NCBI GenBank assembly: GCA_014360685.1
Contig: JACIXB010000027.1
Span: 1-64,000, forward strand
Direction of reading: 5' to 3'
DNA: 64,000 bases
From: Actinomycetota bacterium
Lineage (GTDB): Bacteria; Actinomycetota; Geothermincolia; Geothermincolales; RBG-13-55-18
The notes below the pieces were generated by a model, which was given only the letters and a program-made list of their open reading frames with translations, did no database searches and was not told the DNA's origin. Both the position numbers and the translations under genes were made by a program. Shown here piece by piece: positions 26,512 to 35,340 of the stretch (position 1 is its first letter; the number at the start of each line of letters is the position of its first letter).

Positions 26512-27962
26512 CCCCGGCGGGATTTCCTGCCGGCGCGCAGGCCGGACAGGTAACCTCTAATACCCTGGTAAATTATGGTTAAAAGCCCCTTGACCAACAC
26601 CCTGGCCGTTTCGGGACGGGCGGCCAGGGCCTCGCGCAGGCGGGAGGCCGAGGCGCGGAAGAGTTCCTCCAGTTCCCCGCGGTCCAGCGACTCCATAAGG
26701 GCGGACGCGTATCCCCCACCGGCGGAGGGCTCCCGGAGGCGGCGGTTCAGGGTCCGCAAGGCCTGGTTAAAGCTCCGGGCCAGGGCGCGCGCCTCCAGCC
26801 GCTCCCGGAGCTCCGCGCGCAGGGGCTCGGCCATCTCCCGCCAGGGGAGGGCCACCCGTCCCTCGGCCGCAGCGGTGGCGGCCGTCGTCTCCGCCAGGCG
26901 GCCGGCGCGCAGGAGGGCGGCCAGGGAGCGGGATAGGCGGGTAAGCTCCTCGGCGTCGATCCCGCCAGAGAAAGCCTTCCGCAGCCGGGAACGGTCCTCC
27001 GCGGGGAGGGAAGCGGCTTTCTCCAGCACGTTGGAAAGGGCGCGCAGGGAGGAGTTGGCCAGGGAGGCGGCGGCCTCCAGGAGGGAGGCGGCCAGGTCCG
27101 CGTCCTCCAATGCCTGCTCGGCCAGGGAGGAGAGGAGGGCCTCCCCCTCCTCGCCCAGAGCGGCCAGGGCCTCGGCCAGGAGCGGTTTGTCCAACCCCTC
27201 CACCAGCCGGGAGGCGATGCGCGAGAAGGGCGCCGCGGAATAGAGGCTCCCGTCTCCCAGGATGTAGCTACCGCGGTGGAGGTTGACCACGAAGGCCGCG
27301 GCGCCGTTCAGCGCTTCCGCCGCGTCCTTCCAGTCGATCTCCTCCAGGATGTTGAAGAGGGCGTAGGTCAGGGCCTCCGCCGGGAGGTCCAGCACCTTGA
27401 AGAGGGTCTTCAGCACCTGCAGGGCCTGGTTGGCGGCCGGGGCCACCACGCTGAAGATGTTCACCAGGGCCACCGGGTTGTCCCCCAGGATCTCGATCTC
27501 CCGGCGCAGGCCTTCCAGCCGGTCCGAGGCCCGGTAGGCGAGCAGCTTGCGCAGTTTCCCGAAATCCACCGCCCGTGTGGCCCTCGAGAAGAAGTCCACC
27601 TGCTCCTCCACCAGGAGCTCGGGGCGTTCCTCGTGCAGGCGGATGAGCAGGCGGGAGAGGGAGTTCAGGAGCTCCCCCGCCAGCTCGCCCTCCGCTCCCG
27701 GGAAGGCCCGGGCCAGGATGCGCGCCGCCTTCTCCGGCGGGAGGCTCTCCATCCGCTCCAGGACCAGGCGGGCCGCCTCCAGGATGGCCTGGGCCAGCGT
27801 GGGCAGGGATTCCAGGAGGGTCTCGGAAAGGCGACCCTCGCCGTCCAGGAGCTCGCGGGCCAGCTCCCGCGGGTCGCTCCCGCCCATGGTTTCCAGGAAA
27901 TTCCTGAGGCTCTCCCGCAGGTCCTCCACCTTCACCGCACTTCCACCGTTATCTCTGGTCAT
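26508..27962 (-). CDS. long helical Ala/Leu/Arg-rich protein, paralogue family member 1
   Basis: This 484-aa protein is almost entirely amphipathic helix, with no signal peptide and no cofactor motif. A central block (DNPVALVNIFSVVAPAANQALQVL ... NILEEIDWKDAA is its pattern, quoted in parts) matches the core repeated in the proteins at 29186-29920 and 30038-30760: a D-P-x-x-L/M-x-x-x-F/M start, then a helix ending near a pair of acidic residues. The C-terminus has a basic tail (RAGRKSRRG). The ATG at 27962 is preferred over an upstream GTG because GAGGTGG sits at proper distance. The stop overlaps the dehydratase subunit start. A scaffold or granule-surface protein is one possibility. Confidence 0.6.
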   Translation of the reverse strand: MTRDNGGSAVKVEDLRESLRNFLETMGGSDPRELARELLDGEGRLSETLLESLPTLAQAILEAARLVLERMESLPPEKAARILARAFPGAEGELAGELLNSLSRLLIRLHEERPELLVEEQVDFFSRATRAVDFGKLRKLLAYRASDRLEGLRREIEILGDNPVALVNIFSVVAPAANQALQVLKTLFKVLDLPAEALTYALFNILEEIDWKDAAEALNGAAAFVVNLHRGSYILGDGSLYSAAPFSRIASRLVEGLDKPLLAEALAALGEEGEALLSSLAEQALEDADLAASLLEAAASLANSSLRALSNVLEKAASLPAEDRSRLRKAFSGGIDAEELTRLSRSLAALLRAGRLAETTAATAAAEGRVALPWREMAEPLRAELRERLEARALARSFNQALRTLNRRLREPSAGGGYASALMESLDRGELEELFRASASRLREALAARPETARVLVKGLLTIIYQGIRGYLSGLRAGRKSRRG

Positions 27963-28772
27963 ACCCACCACCTCGTCCCTCGTTTTCCGGTCGTGGCTAC
28001 TCTTCCCCGTTTACGTTGCGAGCTCCCGACCCCGTTTTTTAACGGGACCGGGAATGCGGTCATAAGGCCCCACCTTCGTTGGCCCGAGGCCTTTTCAGGT
28101 CGTCGCTACGTGTGATCTACTTTGCGAATGATCTGCCTCAAAGCGAGGCCACGTGCCTCTTTTCTGCGGCGTCCTTTTACCGATTCAGCCCCCCTAGCCG
28201 TTCGGCCTTTTTCACCGATCCAGCCGTCTTTTACCGTTTGCAGCGTTTCTTCAATCGATTCCTGGGCCAGTCCATGCGGGTCCCCATCCCGCGTCCGGAA
28301 ACCATTTTCATCTATTGCCCCGTTCCCAGGGCCTACCAAGAGGAACTGGCCAGGCACGTTGAGTTTTTCCACTAACCAAGGTCAACCCTTAGTCCGTCCC
28401 CGTTTAGGGTTTCGGATTCCGGGAACGCGGAAAGCCACCTCCTCATGGCTCGCCTGAACGCCTTACCGGTCATCCCGCTAAAGCCGCTTGCTATCTTGGA
28501 CAACGGTTAAACCTCGCAACGACCTGCAGGGCTTTCGCTTTCGCAATGCCCCGAACGATTTTTCTCGTCTTCACCTGTTGATCCCGGCATAGAATGGCAA
28601 GGACCTAGCTTGCAATGCCCTTTGACTTGCGATAAAGGGGTTCTCGTGTTGCGCATGTGGTGGTTCGAGAAGTCCTTCTTCCGTCGCTATCACGCGGTGT
28701 AACGTCTTCTTCGGCGTGCGATGGAACTCGTTCTTCGGCGTCTCTTGCTGCTTACTCCAGAACGGGGGTTGC
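27963..28772. other. 800-bp gap without a recognisable gene
   Basis: No reading frame here resembles a known protein, and base composition is less GC-biased than the neighbours. A small hairpin CCCGTT-TTTT-AACGGG lies at 28031-28046. Several short echoes occur, such as GGTCGTGGCTAC/GGTCGTCGCTAC and two copies of TTCTTCGGCGT near 28711 and 28732, suggesting decayed duplicated sequence. It may contain the promoter and leader for the 484-aa gene. A plus-strand frame at 28079-28375 (98 aa) has no support. Confidence 0.4.
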
Positions 28773-29189
28773 TCACCCCGCATCTTTCCTCCAGGGCTGG
28801 GCCCCGCAGAGCATGATCACGTAGGCCACGAAGAACCAGAGGATGAGGTGCAGGCCCCAGGTGTTCACCTCCCTCTTCTTTATCTCCCTGGCCAGCAGGG
28901 CGCAGGTCATGGTCTTGTAAAGGATCTGGACCAGGAAAAGGGGGAGGAATCTCTCCTGCGCCTCCTCGCTGCGCAGGGCGGCGGCGGAGCAGGCCCCCAC
29001 CGAGGTGACGATGGTCCCGTATATCCCCATCATCACCGGGTCCTCGTAGGGCCACTTGAGGATGGCCCGCGGCAGCTTCTGGTATACGATCATGGGGGGA
29101 CCCAGGCTGAAGCACATGGCCGTGTTGTAGGCGTACATGAACTTGCGCCATCTCTTGAGCTTCTCGCCGGAGCCGTTGCCTCCAGTCAC
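28773..29189 (-). CDS. small multi-pass membrane protein
   Basis: This 138-aa protein has about three hydrophobic segments: residues 20-37 (NTAMCFSLGPPMIVY), 54-73 (MMGIYGTIVTSVGACSAAAL) and a C-terminal LILWFFVAYVIMLCG. The N-terminus is basic. I cannot name a family. It overlaps the upstream helical-protein gene by four bases (GTGA), so it belongs to that operon and may anchor or assist it. Confidence 0.6.
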   Translation of the reverse strand: MTGGNGSGEKLKRWRKFMYAYNTAMCFSLGPPMIVYQKLPRAILKWPYEDPVMMGIYGTIVTSVGACSAAALRSEEAQERFLPLFLVQILYKTMTCALLAREIKKREVNTWGLHLILWFFVAYVIMLCGAQPWRKDAG

Positions 29190-29920
29190 GGTTCATCCCT
29201 CCCCGCGTGCCGGCCTTGACGATCCTTTCCGCGTTTCTTCTTGCCCAGGCCCCTCTTCAGGAAGCGCAGGGCGAAAAGGGCGGCCAGCGCCACGGCGGCC
29301 AGTTTCGCGGCCCCGGGCGCGCCCCTCGCTTCCCTCTCCCTTCGCTCGGGTCGAGCCGCGGCGGCGGCCAGGGAGGCCAGGCGGCGCGCCGTCCTGGCCA
29401 GGGAGTCCTTATCCATTTCCTTCCAGGCCCTGCGCACGGTCCGGGCTATCTCCTCCCGGTTCTCCTCCAGGCGCGAGGTGGATCGGTCCAGGGCCTCGAG
29501 GGCGCGGTTGAGGGCGGAGACCACCGCGTCCCGCACCTCCTCGGGAGGCCTGCCTTCCCCCACCACCAGGCGCCGGACGAGCTTACCGTATTCCTTGGGA
29601 ATATCCGCCAACCGTTCCCGGTCTATGCCCCCGCCGATGCGGGAGAGGATATCCTTGAGCAGCGGCTCGGGCAGGCCGTTGAGCTGGCGGCCCAGCTCGA
29701 GCAGGAACTCGAGGAGCCAGTTGACGGCGTCCGGAAGGGCGCCGAAGAGGCTCATGGATATCCCCGGGTCGCCCCAGAGCAGGGTCTTGACCAGGCCGGA
29801 GGCGCTCTCCGGCTTGATGTCCTTTATCTGGAGGAGGAAGACCTCCTTGAGGGCGGGGGTGGCGATGATCTCCTTGAGTATCCTCTCCCCGATTCCCGGG
29901 CTCGCTTCCTGGCGCTCCAC
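29186..29920 (-). CDS. helical protein with C-terminal membrane anchor, paralogue family member 2
   Basis: This 244-aa protein shares its core (WGDPGISMSLFGALPDAVN ... LPEPLLKDILSRIGGGID, quoted in parts) with the 240-aa protein encoded just upstream (WQDPGLLMSVMGTLPAILN ... MPSPLLQDLLHRVVEGLD). After an Arg/Glu-rich helical region it ends in a short hydrophobic stretch AAKLAAVALAALFALRFL followed by a strongly basic tail, so it may be a tail-anchored protein. No enzyme motif is visible. It sits between acyl-CoA dehydrogenase genes and the dehydratase genes. Confidence 0.6.
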   Translation of the reverse strand: MERQEASPGIGERILKEIIATPALKEVFLLQIKDIKPESASGLVKTLLWGDPGISMSLFGALPDAVNWLLEFLLELGRQLNGLPEPLLKDILSRIGGGIDRERLADIPKEYGKLVRRLVVGEGRPPEEVRDAVVSALNRALEALDRSTSRLEENREEIARTVRRAWKEMDKDSLARTARRLASLAAAAARPERREREARGAPGAAKLAAVALAALFALRFLKRGLGKKKRGKDRQGRHAGRDEP

Positions 29921-30037
29921 GTTCTCACCCCCTTACCCTTCCCCAACGGTCGTTCTCAAGGCCGAGGAGAACGCATTCCCGCGAGGTCTTTCGGCCGCCG
30001 CGCTCAAAGACTGGGCGAAAGCCATGCCCTCACCCCC

Positions 30038-30760
30038 TCATTCTTCTTTCGCGCCGCCGGTCTTCTTGGCGGCGGATTTCTTTGCCGCGCCGGACTTGGA
30101 GGCCGCCTTCTTGGCCGGCGATTTGGCAGGTAATTCCAGCAGGGGTTGCATGACGTGCTTCGCGAAGTCCGGGTTCTCCTTGAGGGCTCCCTTGAAGGCC
30201 TGGATGAAGGCATGGGTGGAGGATTCCTTGTCCCTGGCCCTCTCCGCCGCAGCGGCCATCCAGGCGCTCAGCCTCTCCGCCAGGGAAGCCTCTCCCAGGG
30301 CGGCGGAGAAGGAGGAGGAGAAATCCCCGCGCAGGGAAGACAGGCTGCGGCGCAGCCCGCTGTCCTTCTCGGAAACCCCGAGGGACAGGCCCATCTTCAC
30401 CAGGCCCCCCGCCGCCTCCCCCAGGGCGGCACCGTCCAGGCCCTCCACTACGCGGTGCAGGAGGTCCTGGAGAAGGGGGGAGGGCATGGAGTTCATCTGG
30501 GCGGCGACCTCGGCCAGGGCCTGGAAGCCGGTGTTCAGGATGGCCGGCAGGGTTCCCATAACGGACATGAGCAGCCCCGGGTCCTGCCAGAAAATGGTAC
30601 GTACCAACCGGCGGGCCGCCGGCGGGTCCACCGCGTTGAGCAGGGTTATCACCGTCTCCTTGAACTTGGGGGTTCGGATGAGCTGGCGAAGGATGCGGTC
30701 CAGGGCGTCCACCAGCCCCCGCGTCTCCATTTCCGTCCGGGTCTCCGTTTCCACGGCCAT
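30038..30760 (-). CDS. helical protein with histone-H1/phasin-like Lys-Ala tail, paralogue family member 3
   Basis: This 240-aa helical protein carries the paralogue core near residues 40-100 and ends in a tail rich in K, A, S and P (SPAKKAASKSGAAKKSAAKK region). Such tails occur on histone-H1-like proteins and on PhaF-type phasins that link polymer granules to DNA. The ATG at 30760 is preferred since GAGGTG lies six bases before it; a GTG at 30769 and ATG at 30766 are alternatives. It begins right after the stop of an acyl-CoA dehydrogenase gene. A role on a lipid or polyester inclusion is my inference only. Confidence 0.6.
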   Translation of the reverse strand: MAVETETRTEMETRGLVDALDRILRQLIRTPKFKETVITLLNAVDPPAARRLVRTIFWQDPGLLMSVMGTLPAILNTGFQALAEVAAQMNSMPSPLLQDLLHRVVEGLDGAALGEAAGGLVKMGLSLGVSEKDSGLRRSLSSLRGDFSSSFSAALGEASLAERLSAWMAAAAERARDKESSTHAFIQAFKGALKENPDFAKHVMQPLLELPAKSPAKKAASKSGAAKKSAAKKTGGAKEE

Positions 30761-30770
30761 CTTCATCACC

Positions 30771-32036
30771 TCAAAGCGTCTCGCACTCGAAGAACCAGCG
30801 GGCGACCTCCATCTGGCTGAGCTGCTTTCCGCCCAGCCAGAGCTGGACCATCTTGATGTCCCGCCAGTGCTTCTCCACGTCCCAGTCCCGGTCCGGCCCG
30901 AAGCATTCCATGAGGTTCATCACCTTGCCGATGGCCTCCAGGGCGCGGTCGGCGGCGAAGTAGCGGTGGGCGCGCGCCCGGGCCACCACCTCCGGGCTCC
31001 AGCGCGGGCCGTAGAGGTCCTGGCGGTCGCACATGCGGGCGCACTGGTAGCCGATGATGCGCACCGCCTCGATGGTGGTGGCGAAATCGGCCAGCACCCC
31101 GGCCACGGCGTCGTTCTCCTTGAGGGGCATGCCGCGGTAGGTCTTGCGGTTCACGTACTCCTGCAGTTTCTCGTAGATGTTGAGCATCACCCCCACGGCG
31201 AAGGCGATGCTCCCCATGTTGCCCATGGAGACGATCTCCCCGTAATACTTGGCGTCGTCCCCGGGGCCGCAGGCCCGGTACCACAATGGCACGCGCACGT
31301 TCTCGAACCAGATGTCCCCGTTCTTGTCCGCGGCCATGCCCGCCTTCTCGTAGGCCGGGCCCTGGGTCACGCCGGGGGCGTCGGCGGGGACGAAGATGAT
31401 GGCTATGTCTTCCGGGTTGCGGGAACCGGGGTTAGTGGTGCACACCACGCCCATTAGGTCGGCCACCCCGCCGGTGTTGGTGGGCCAGAGCTTGTGCCCG
31501 TTGATGACCCATTCGTCCCCGTCCCGCACGGCCACGGTGCGGATGGTGCTTCCTTTCAGCACCTCCACGTTCTCGATATCCGAGCCTCCCTGGGGCTCGG
31601 TCATGGCCAGGCAGGAGAACACCGGTTCGTTGGTCATGAACATGGGGGCGAACTCCTCGCACAGGCGGCGGTTGACGTGGGGCTCGCAGCAGATGAGGAC
31701 CAGGGGCCAGAAGACCACCCCGAAGGCCACAGCCATACCGGAGTCGGCCCGGGCTATCTCCTCGAACATGCGGAAGGCGGCCACGCACAGGTACTCGGAA
31801 TGGCCCAGGCCCCAGCCGCCCAGGTCCTCGGGGAAGAGGATGCGCTGGATGCCGTACTCTCCCAGGAGTTTTTTGAAAGGTGGATGGATGAGGCGGTGCT
31901 CCAGGTAATCCTCGTCGAATCCGCGCCGGTAGGGTATGACCTCCTTCTCCACCCACTCCCGGATGATCTCCCCCACCTGTTCCCCCAGTGGGGTGAGGTA
32001 CTCCAGGGGCCGGCTGAAGACGTCGATGCCGCGCAT
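30771..32036 (-). CDS. acyl-CoA dehydrogenase-family protein lacking the usual catalytic Glu
   Basis: This 421-aa flavoprotein-family member has the ACAD order: N-terminal helical domain, FAD region AMTEPQGGSDIENV, beta domain with GHKLWPTNTGG, and C-terminal helices. Where medium-chain enzymes have the catalytic Glu (IYEGTSQIQ pattern), this protein reads QLWLGGKQLSQ, with Leu at residue 401. It is a close paralogue of the protein at 33313-34581, which has Glu there. GAGGAGGTGAG precedes the ATG. It may be the non-catalytic half of a heteromer, as in steroid ACADs, or may use a Glu elsewhere. Confidence 0.85.
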   Translation of the reverse strand: MRGIDVFSRPLEYLTPLGEQVGEIIREWVEKEVIPYRRGFDEDYLEHRLIHPPFKKLLGEYGIQRILFPEDLGGWGLGHSEYLCVAAFRMFEEIARADSGMAVAFGVVFWPLVLICCEPHVNRRLCEEFAPMFMTNEPVFSCLAMTEPQGGSDIENVEVLKGSTIRTVAVRDGDEWVINGHKLWPTNTGGVADLMGVVCTTNPGSRNPEDIAIIFVPADAPGVTQGPAYEKAGMAADKNGDIWFENVRVPLWYRACGPGDDAKYYGEIVSMGNMGSIAFAVGVMLNIYEKLQEYVNRKTYRGMPLKENDAVAGVLADFATTIEAVRIIGYQCARMCDRQDLYGPRWSPEVVARARAHRYFAADRALEAIGKVMNLMECFGPDRDWDVEKHWRDIKMVQLWLGGKQLSQMEVARWFFECETL

Positions 32037-32051
32037 GGCGAGCTCACCTCC

Positions 32052-33287
32052 TCAGAGGGTGCGGGCTCCGTAGAACCAGCGGGAGAAATCGTGCTTGGCC
32101 AGCTCGTGTGAACCCACGTAGCACTGCACGGTCTTGAGATCCCGCCAGTAGCGCTCCAGCTGCCATTCCTTGGCGTAACCCGCGGAGGCCATGAGTTCCA
32201 TGGTGCGATGCAGGGCGCGCTCCGCGGTGGCCAGCACCTGGTGGACGATCATCAGGGCGGACGTGTACACCATGTCCGAGCCGGCATCCCCGAAGGAGGA
32301 GGGGTCGGCCAGCATACCGGCCAGGTCGTAGGCCAGGAGGCGGGACATGGAGATATCCTGGGCTATCTCCCCCATGAGGGCCCCGGTCAGGGGGTTCTCC
32401 TTGAAGATGTTCCCGGTCCCCTTGATCACCCGGTTGTCCCCCCATTCCTTGAGGATTTGGTAGGCGGCCAGGAGCCCCCCCACGGTGGTGGCGGTGATCC
32501 CCAGGTAGAACCAGGAGAGGAGGCGCCGGTACTCCAGGTCGCCGCGGAAGAGGCAGTTCTCCGCCGGTACCTCCACCCCGGAGAGGTCCAGGTCGGCGTT
32601 GCGGCTGGCGGCGAGGCCCGTCTTCTTGAACTCCGGGCCGCGGGAAAGGCCGGGCGCGTCCCCGGGAACCAGGATGAAGGCCGGTGCCTCCTCGCCCTCC
32701 ACGGCGCACCAGGCCCCGAAAAGGGTGGCGTCGGCGCCGGAGCAGGTGGGGCGGATCCCCTTTCCCTCCAGCACCCAGCCGCCGGAGGCGGAGCGGGCCT
32801 TTACCTGGAAGCTCTTACCACGCCAGGCGGGGGCCTTCTCGTCCTCGCCGAAGACGGGGAGGATAAAGGACACGATCATCGGCCCCCGTCCGTCACAGAA
32901 CAGGGGCGCGAAGCGGGCGCAGGCTTCCCGGTCCAGGTTTTCCCGCATGGCCAGCGCCGCCTGCAGGGCTAGGTTGTGAGCCGCGAGGTAGGCCAGCCCG
33001 GTGTCCGCGCGGCCCACCTGTTCCAGGGCCGCGGCCACGGTGTAGGCGGCCTCGGGGCCGTTGTGTTCCTCGCCACCGAGGTCTTCAGGCCAGAACATGC
33101 GCTGCAGGCCAACCTCCACCAGCAGCTTGTCCAGGTTGGGCCTGAGCAGGCCTTGGTAGTCCTCCTTGAGTTCCAGGCGCTTGTCCACGATCTCCTTCTG
33201 CACCAGGTCCTGCAGGCTGGCCGCCAGGTCCAGGTCCGTCTTCTGCAGGCGGTTCTTGGGATAGGGAAACAGTTCCAGGTCGTTCAT
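32052..33287 (-). CDS. acyl-CoA dehydrogenase-family protein, divergent, no Glu at the usual site
   Basis: This 411-aa protein is a more distant ACAD. It keeps the N-terminal helical domain (MFWPEDLGGEEHNGPEAAY) and the C-terminal four-helix part. The region that normally binds FAD (TEPQGGSD) is replaced by SFILPVFGEDEKAPAW, and the catalytic Glu position reads QCYVGSHELAK, with Val at residue 391. This suggests a structural or allosteric subunit. It sits between the other two ACAD genes with short gaps, so the three likely assemble together. The ATG 33287 is preferred (AAGGGGG upstream) over an in-frame GTG at 33293. Confidence 0.8.
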   Translation of the reverse strand: MNDLELFPYPKNRLQKTDLDLAASLQDLVQKEIVDKRLELKEDYQGLLRPNLDKLLVEVGLQRMFWPEDLGGEEHNGPEAAYTVAAALEQVGRADTGLAYLAAHNLALQAALAMRENLDREACARFAPLFCDGRGPMIVSFILPVFGEDEKAPAWRGKSFQVKARSASGGWVLEGKGIRPTCSGADATLFGAWCAVEGEEAPAFILVPGDAPGLSRGPEFKKTGLAASRNADLDLSGVEVPAENCLFRGDLEYRRLLSWFYLGITATTVGGLLAAYQILKEWGDNRVIKGTGNIFKENPLTGALMGEIAQDISMSRLLAYDLAGMLADPSSFGDAGSDMVYTSALMIVHQVLATAERALHRTMELMASAGYAKEWQLERYWRDLKTVQCYVGSHELAKHDFSRWFYGARTL

Positions 33288-33312
33288 GGGCACCCCCTTA
33301 CATTCCTCCTCT

Positions 33313-34581
33313 CTACAGAGTCGTGCACTCGTAAAACCAGCGAGCCGTCTCTATCTGGCAGAGTTGCTTGGACCCCTCTACCAGCTGGAGTATCTTGAGG
33401 TCCCGCCAGTGCTTCTCCACGTCCCAGTCCCGGTCGGCGCCGAAGCATTCCATGAGGTTCATCACCCTTCCGGTTACCTCGATGAAGCGGTCCATGGCCA
33501 GGTAGCGCTGGGCGCGCGTCTTGGCCACCAGCCCGGGGTCCCAAAGGGGTCCGTAGAGGTCGTGACGGTCGCACATGCGCGCGCACTGGTAGCCCACGAT
33601 GCGGATGGCCTCGATGTGGGCGGCGAAATCGGCCAGCACCCCGGCCACGGCGTCGTTCTCCTTGAGGGGCAGGCCGCGGAACTTCTTGCGGTTGACGAAC
33701 TCCGTCAGGCGCTCGTAAATGTTCATCATGGCCCCGGAGATCCAGGCGATGATGCCCATGTTGCCGGTGGACATGATCTCCCCGAAGTACTTGGCGTCGT
33801 CACCGGGGCCGCAGGCCCGGTACCAGGAGGGGACGCGCACGTTCTCGAACCACACGTCGGAGTTCATGTCCGCGGCCATCCCCGCCTTCTCATAGGGAGG
33901 TCCCTGGGTGACCCCCGGCGTGTCCGAGGTCACGTAGATGACGGCGATGTCCCGCGGGTCGTCGGAGCCCGGGTTGGTGGTGCACACAACGGCCATGAGC
34001 TTGGCCAGGCCGCCCGTGTTGGAGGGCCACAACTTGTGCCCGTTTATCACCCACTCGTCACCGTCCAGCACGGCGGTGGTGCGGATGGTGCTCCCCTTGA
34101 CGATCTCGATGTTCTCGATGTCCGAGCCTCCCTGGGGCTCGGTCATGCACAGGGCGGCGAAGACGGCCTCCGTGGTCTCGCAGAACATGGGGGCGAATTC
34201 CTCCAGGAGGCGCCGGTTCTCGTGGGGCTCCAAGGCGATGAACAGGAAGGGCCAGAAGAGGGCCCCGAAGGCCAGGGCCATGCCCGTGTCCGCGCGGGCG
34301 ATCTCCTCGAACATACGGAAGGCGGCCGTGCACATGTAGTTGGAGCGCCCCATGCCCCAGCCCCCCAAGTCCTCGGGGAAGATCATGCGCTGTAGGCCGT
34401 ACTCGCCGAGGAGCTTCTTGAAGGGAGGGTGGATGAGCCGGTGGTCACGGTAATCCTCGTCGAACCGCCTCCGGTAAGGCATGACCTCCCTCTCCACCCA
34501 GTCCCGAAAGATGGAGCCCAGGAGTCCGTCCATGGGGGATACGTATTCCAGCGGTCGCGTGAAGTCGTCGATGGTCCTCAT
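33313..34581 (-). CDS. acyl-CoA dehydrogenase with intact catalytic Glu
   Basis: This 422-aa ACAD has the FAD-binding CMTEPQGGSDIENI block, GHKLWPSNTGG, and the C-terminal QLVEGSKQLCQIETAR segment that aligns with the medium-chain QIYEGTSQIQR pattern. Glu402 is therefore the probable proton-abstracting base. A longer reading upstream exists, but ATG 34581 follows GGAGGAGGCACGG and matches the start of its paralogue (MRTIDDFTRPLEY vs MRGIDVFSRPLEY). It is the first gene of the minus-strand acyl-CoA block. A strong promoter lies about 560 bp upstream. Confidence 0.9.
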   Translation of the reverse strand: MRTIDDFTRPLEYVSPMDGLLGSIFRDWVEREVMPYRRRFDEDYRDHRLIHPPFKKLLGEYGLQRMIFPEDLGGWGMGRSNYMCTAAFRMFEEIARADTGMALAFGALFWPFLFIALEPHENRRLLEEFAPMFCETTEAVFAALCMTEPQGGSDIENIEIVKGSTIRTTAVLDGDEWVINGHKLWPSNTGGLAKLMAVVCTTNPGSDDPRDIAVIYVTSDTPGVTQGPPYEKAGMAADMNSDVWFENVRVPSWYRACGPGDDAKYFGEIMSTGNMGIIAWISGAMMNIYERLTEFVNRKKFRGLPLKENDAVAGVLADFAAHIEAIRIVGYQCARMCDRHDLYGPLWDPGLVAKTRAQRYLAMDRFIEVTGRVMNLMECFGADRDWDVEKHWRDLKILQLVEGSKQLCQIETARWFYECTTL

Positions 34582-35143
34582 CCGTGCCTCCTCCGGTTCC
34601 CTCCCTTGCCTACAAAGGGCCGCCTTCCGACCCGATTCCCGCCTCTCCCGCGGTAACCCTGTCTTCGGGACGTTCTTTCTATCCGTGAATGGGCCTCCTT
34701 CGGGAGGCAGGGATTTTTCGCCTCCGGGTTGGGTTGAACTTCCCAGGCCCCTAAGGCCGCCGCTCCGTGGCAAAGCGCTTCAAGCGCGCCGGCGATTGCT
34801 TGTGCGTAGTGCTTGTCCTGCCGCGCCCCGGTCCCCTGCGCCCGGGAGACCCGGCTCACCCGCACATGGATACATGGATACCCACCACCAGGATATCCAG
34901 TTCCCCCGCACCTATGTTAGCCTTTATCTTTCTTTGCCACGCGCTCCACGCGCTTTTACCGCGCTTCAGCATTTCGCCCCAGTTACGCACGCCGCTCCGT
35001 ATGTGGATGCGAGGAGAGATTTCCCTTCTTCTGCATGCCCTCCAAGACGGCGTAGGGAAAAACATCTCTAAGCTTTCAGCCGTTCACTTATTGGCGGTGA
35101 CTCCCTCCCCTGGAATACAGCCGGACTTTTTCTTGGTGTTTGT
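34582..35143 (-). promoter_or_regulatory. long leader of the acyl-CoA dehydrogenase operon
   Basis: About 560 bp separate the promoter at 35144-35172 from the first ATG. A 6-bp GCCTCC/GGAGGC hairpin with a TTCG loop lies at 34693-34708. A minus-strand 69-codon frame (35065-34856) has no recognisable product. I cannot assign a riboswitch. Confidence 0.35.
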
Positions 35144-35172
35144 ATAATATGACCGCGGTCATTTTTTGTCAA
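35144..35172 (-). promoter_or_regulatory. near-consensus promoter with 14-bp palindromic operator in its spacer
   Basis: On the minus strand TTGACA (35172-35167) is followed by exactly 17 bp and TATTAT (35149-35144). The spacer contains the perfect palindrome ATGACCGCGGTCAT (35149-35162), which touches the -10. A repressor dimer bound there would block RNA polymerase. The tetR gene at 35639-36292 is the obvious candidate, and the acyl-CoA dehydrogenase operon is the likely target. Confidence 0.75.
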
Positions 35173-35340
35173 CCTCCTAATTAAAAATTCTTAGGCTTTT
35201 GGGGTCCGTTCAAATTCACCCTTTGCTTCAGGGCATCTAGGAGGGGTGACTCTCTTCTGCATGCCGGACCACAGACCCGGTTGCCGCCAAGTTCATATTT
35301 CTTATTTATCCACCGCTACCAACTTTAAACCGGACGGGGA

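Noticed and set aside
28079-28375. 98-aa plus-strand frame in the 28-kb gap
   Set aside because: It has no ribosome binding site, no family resemblance and lies in apparently decayed sequence.
29241-31457. 738-aa plus-strand open frame
   Set aside because: It overlaps three minus-strand genes and has low-complexity R/S/A content, so it is a shadow.
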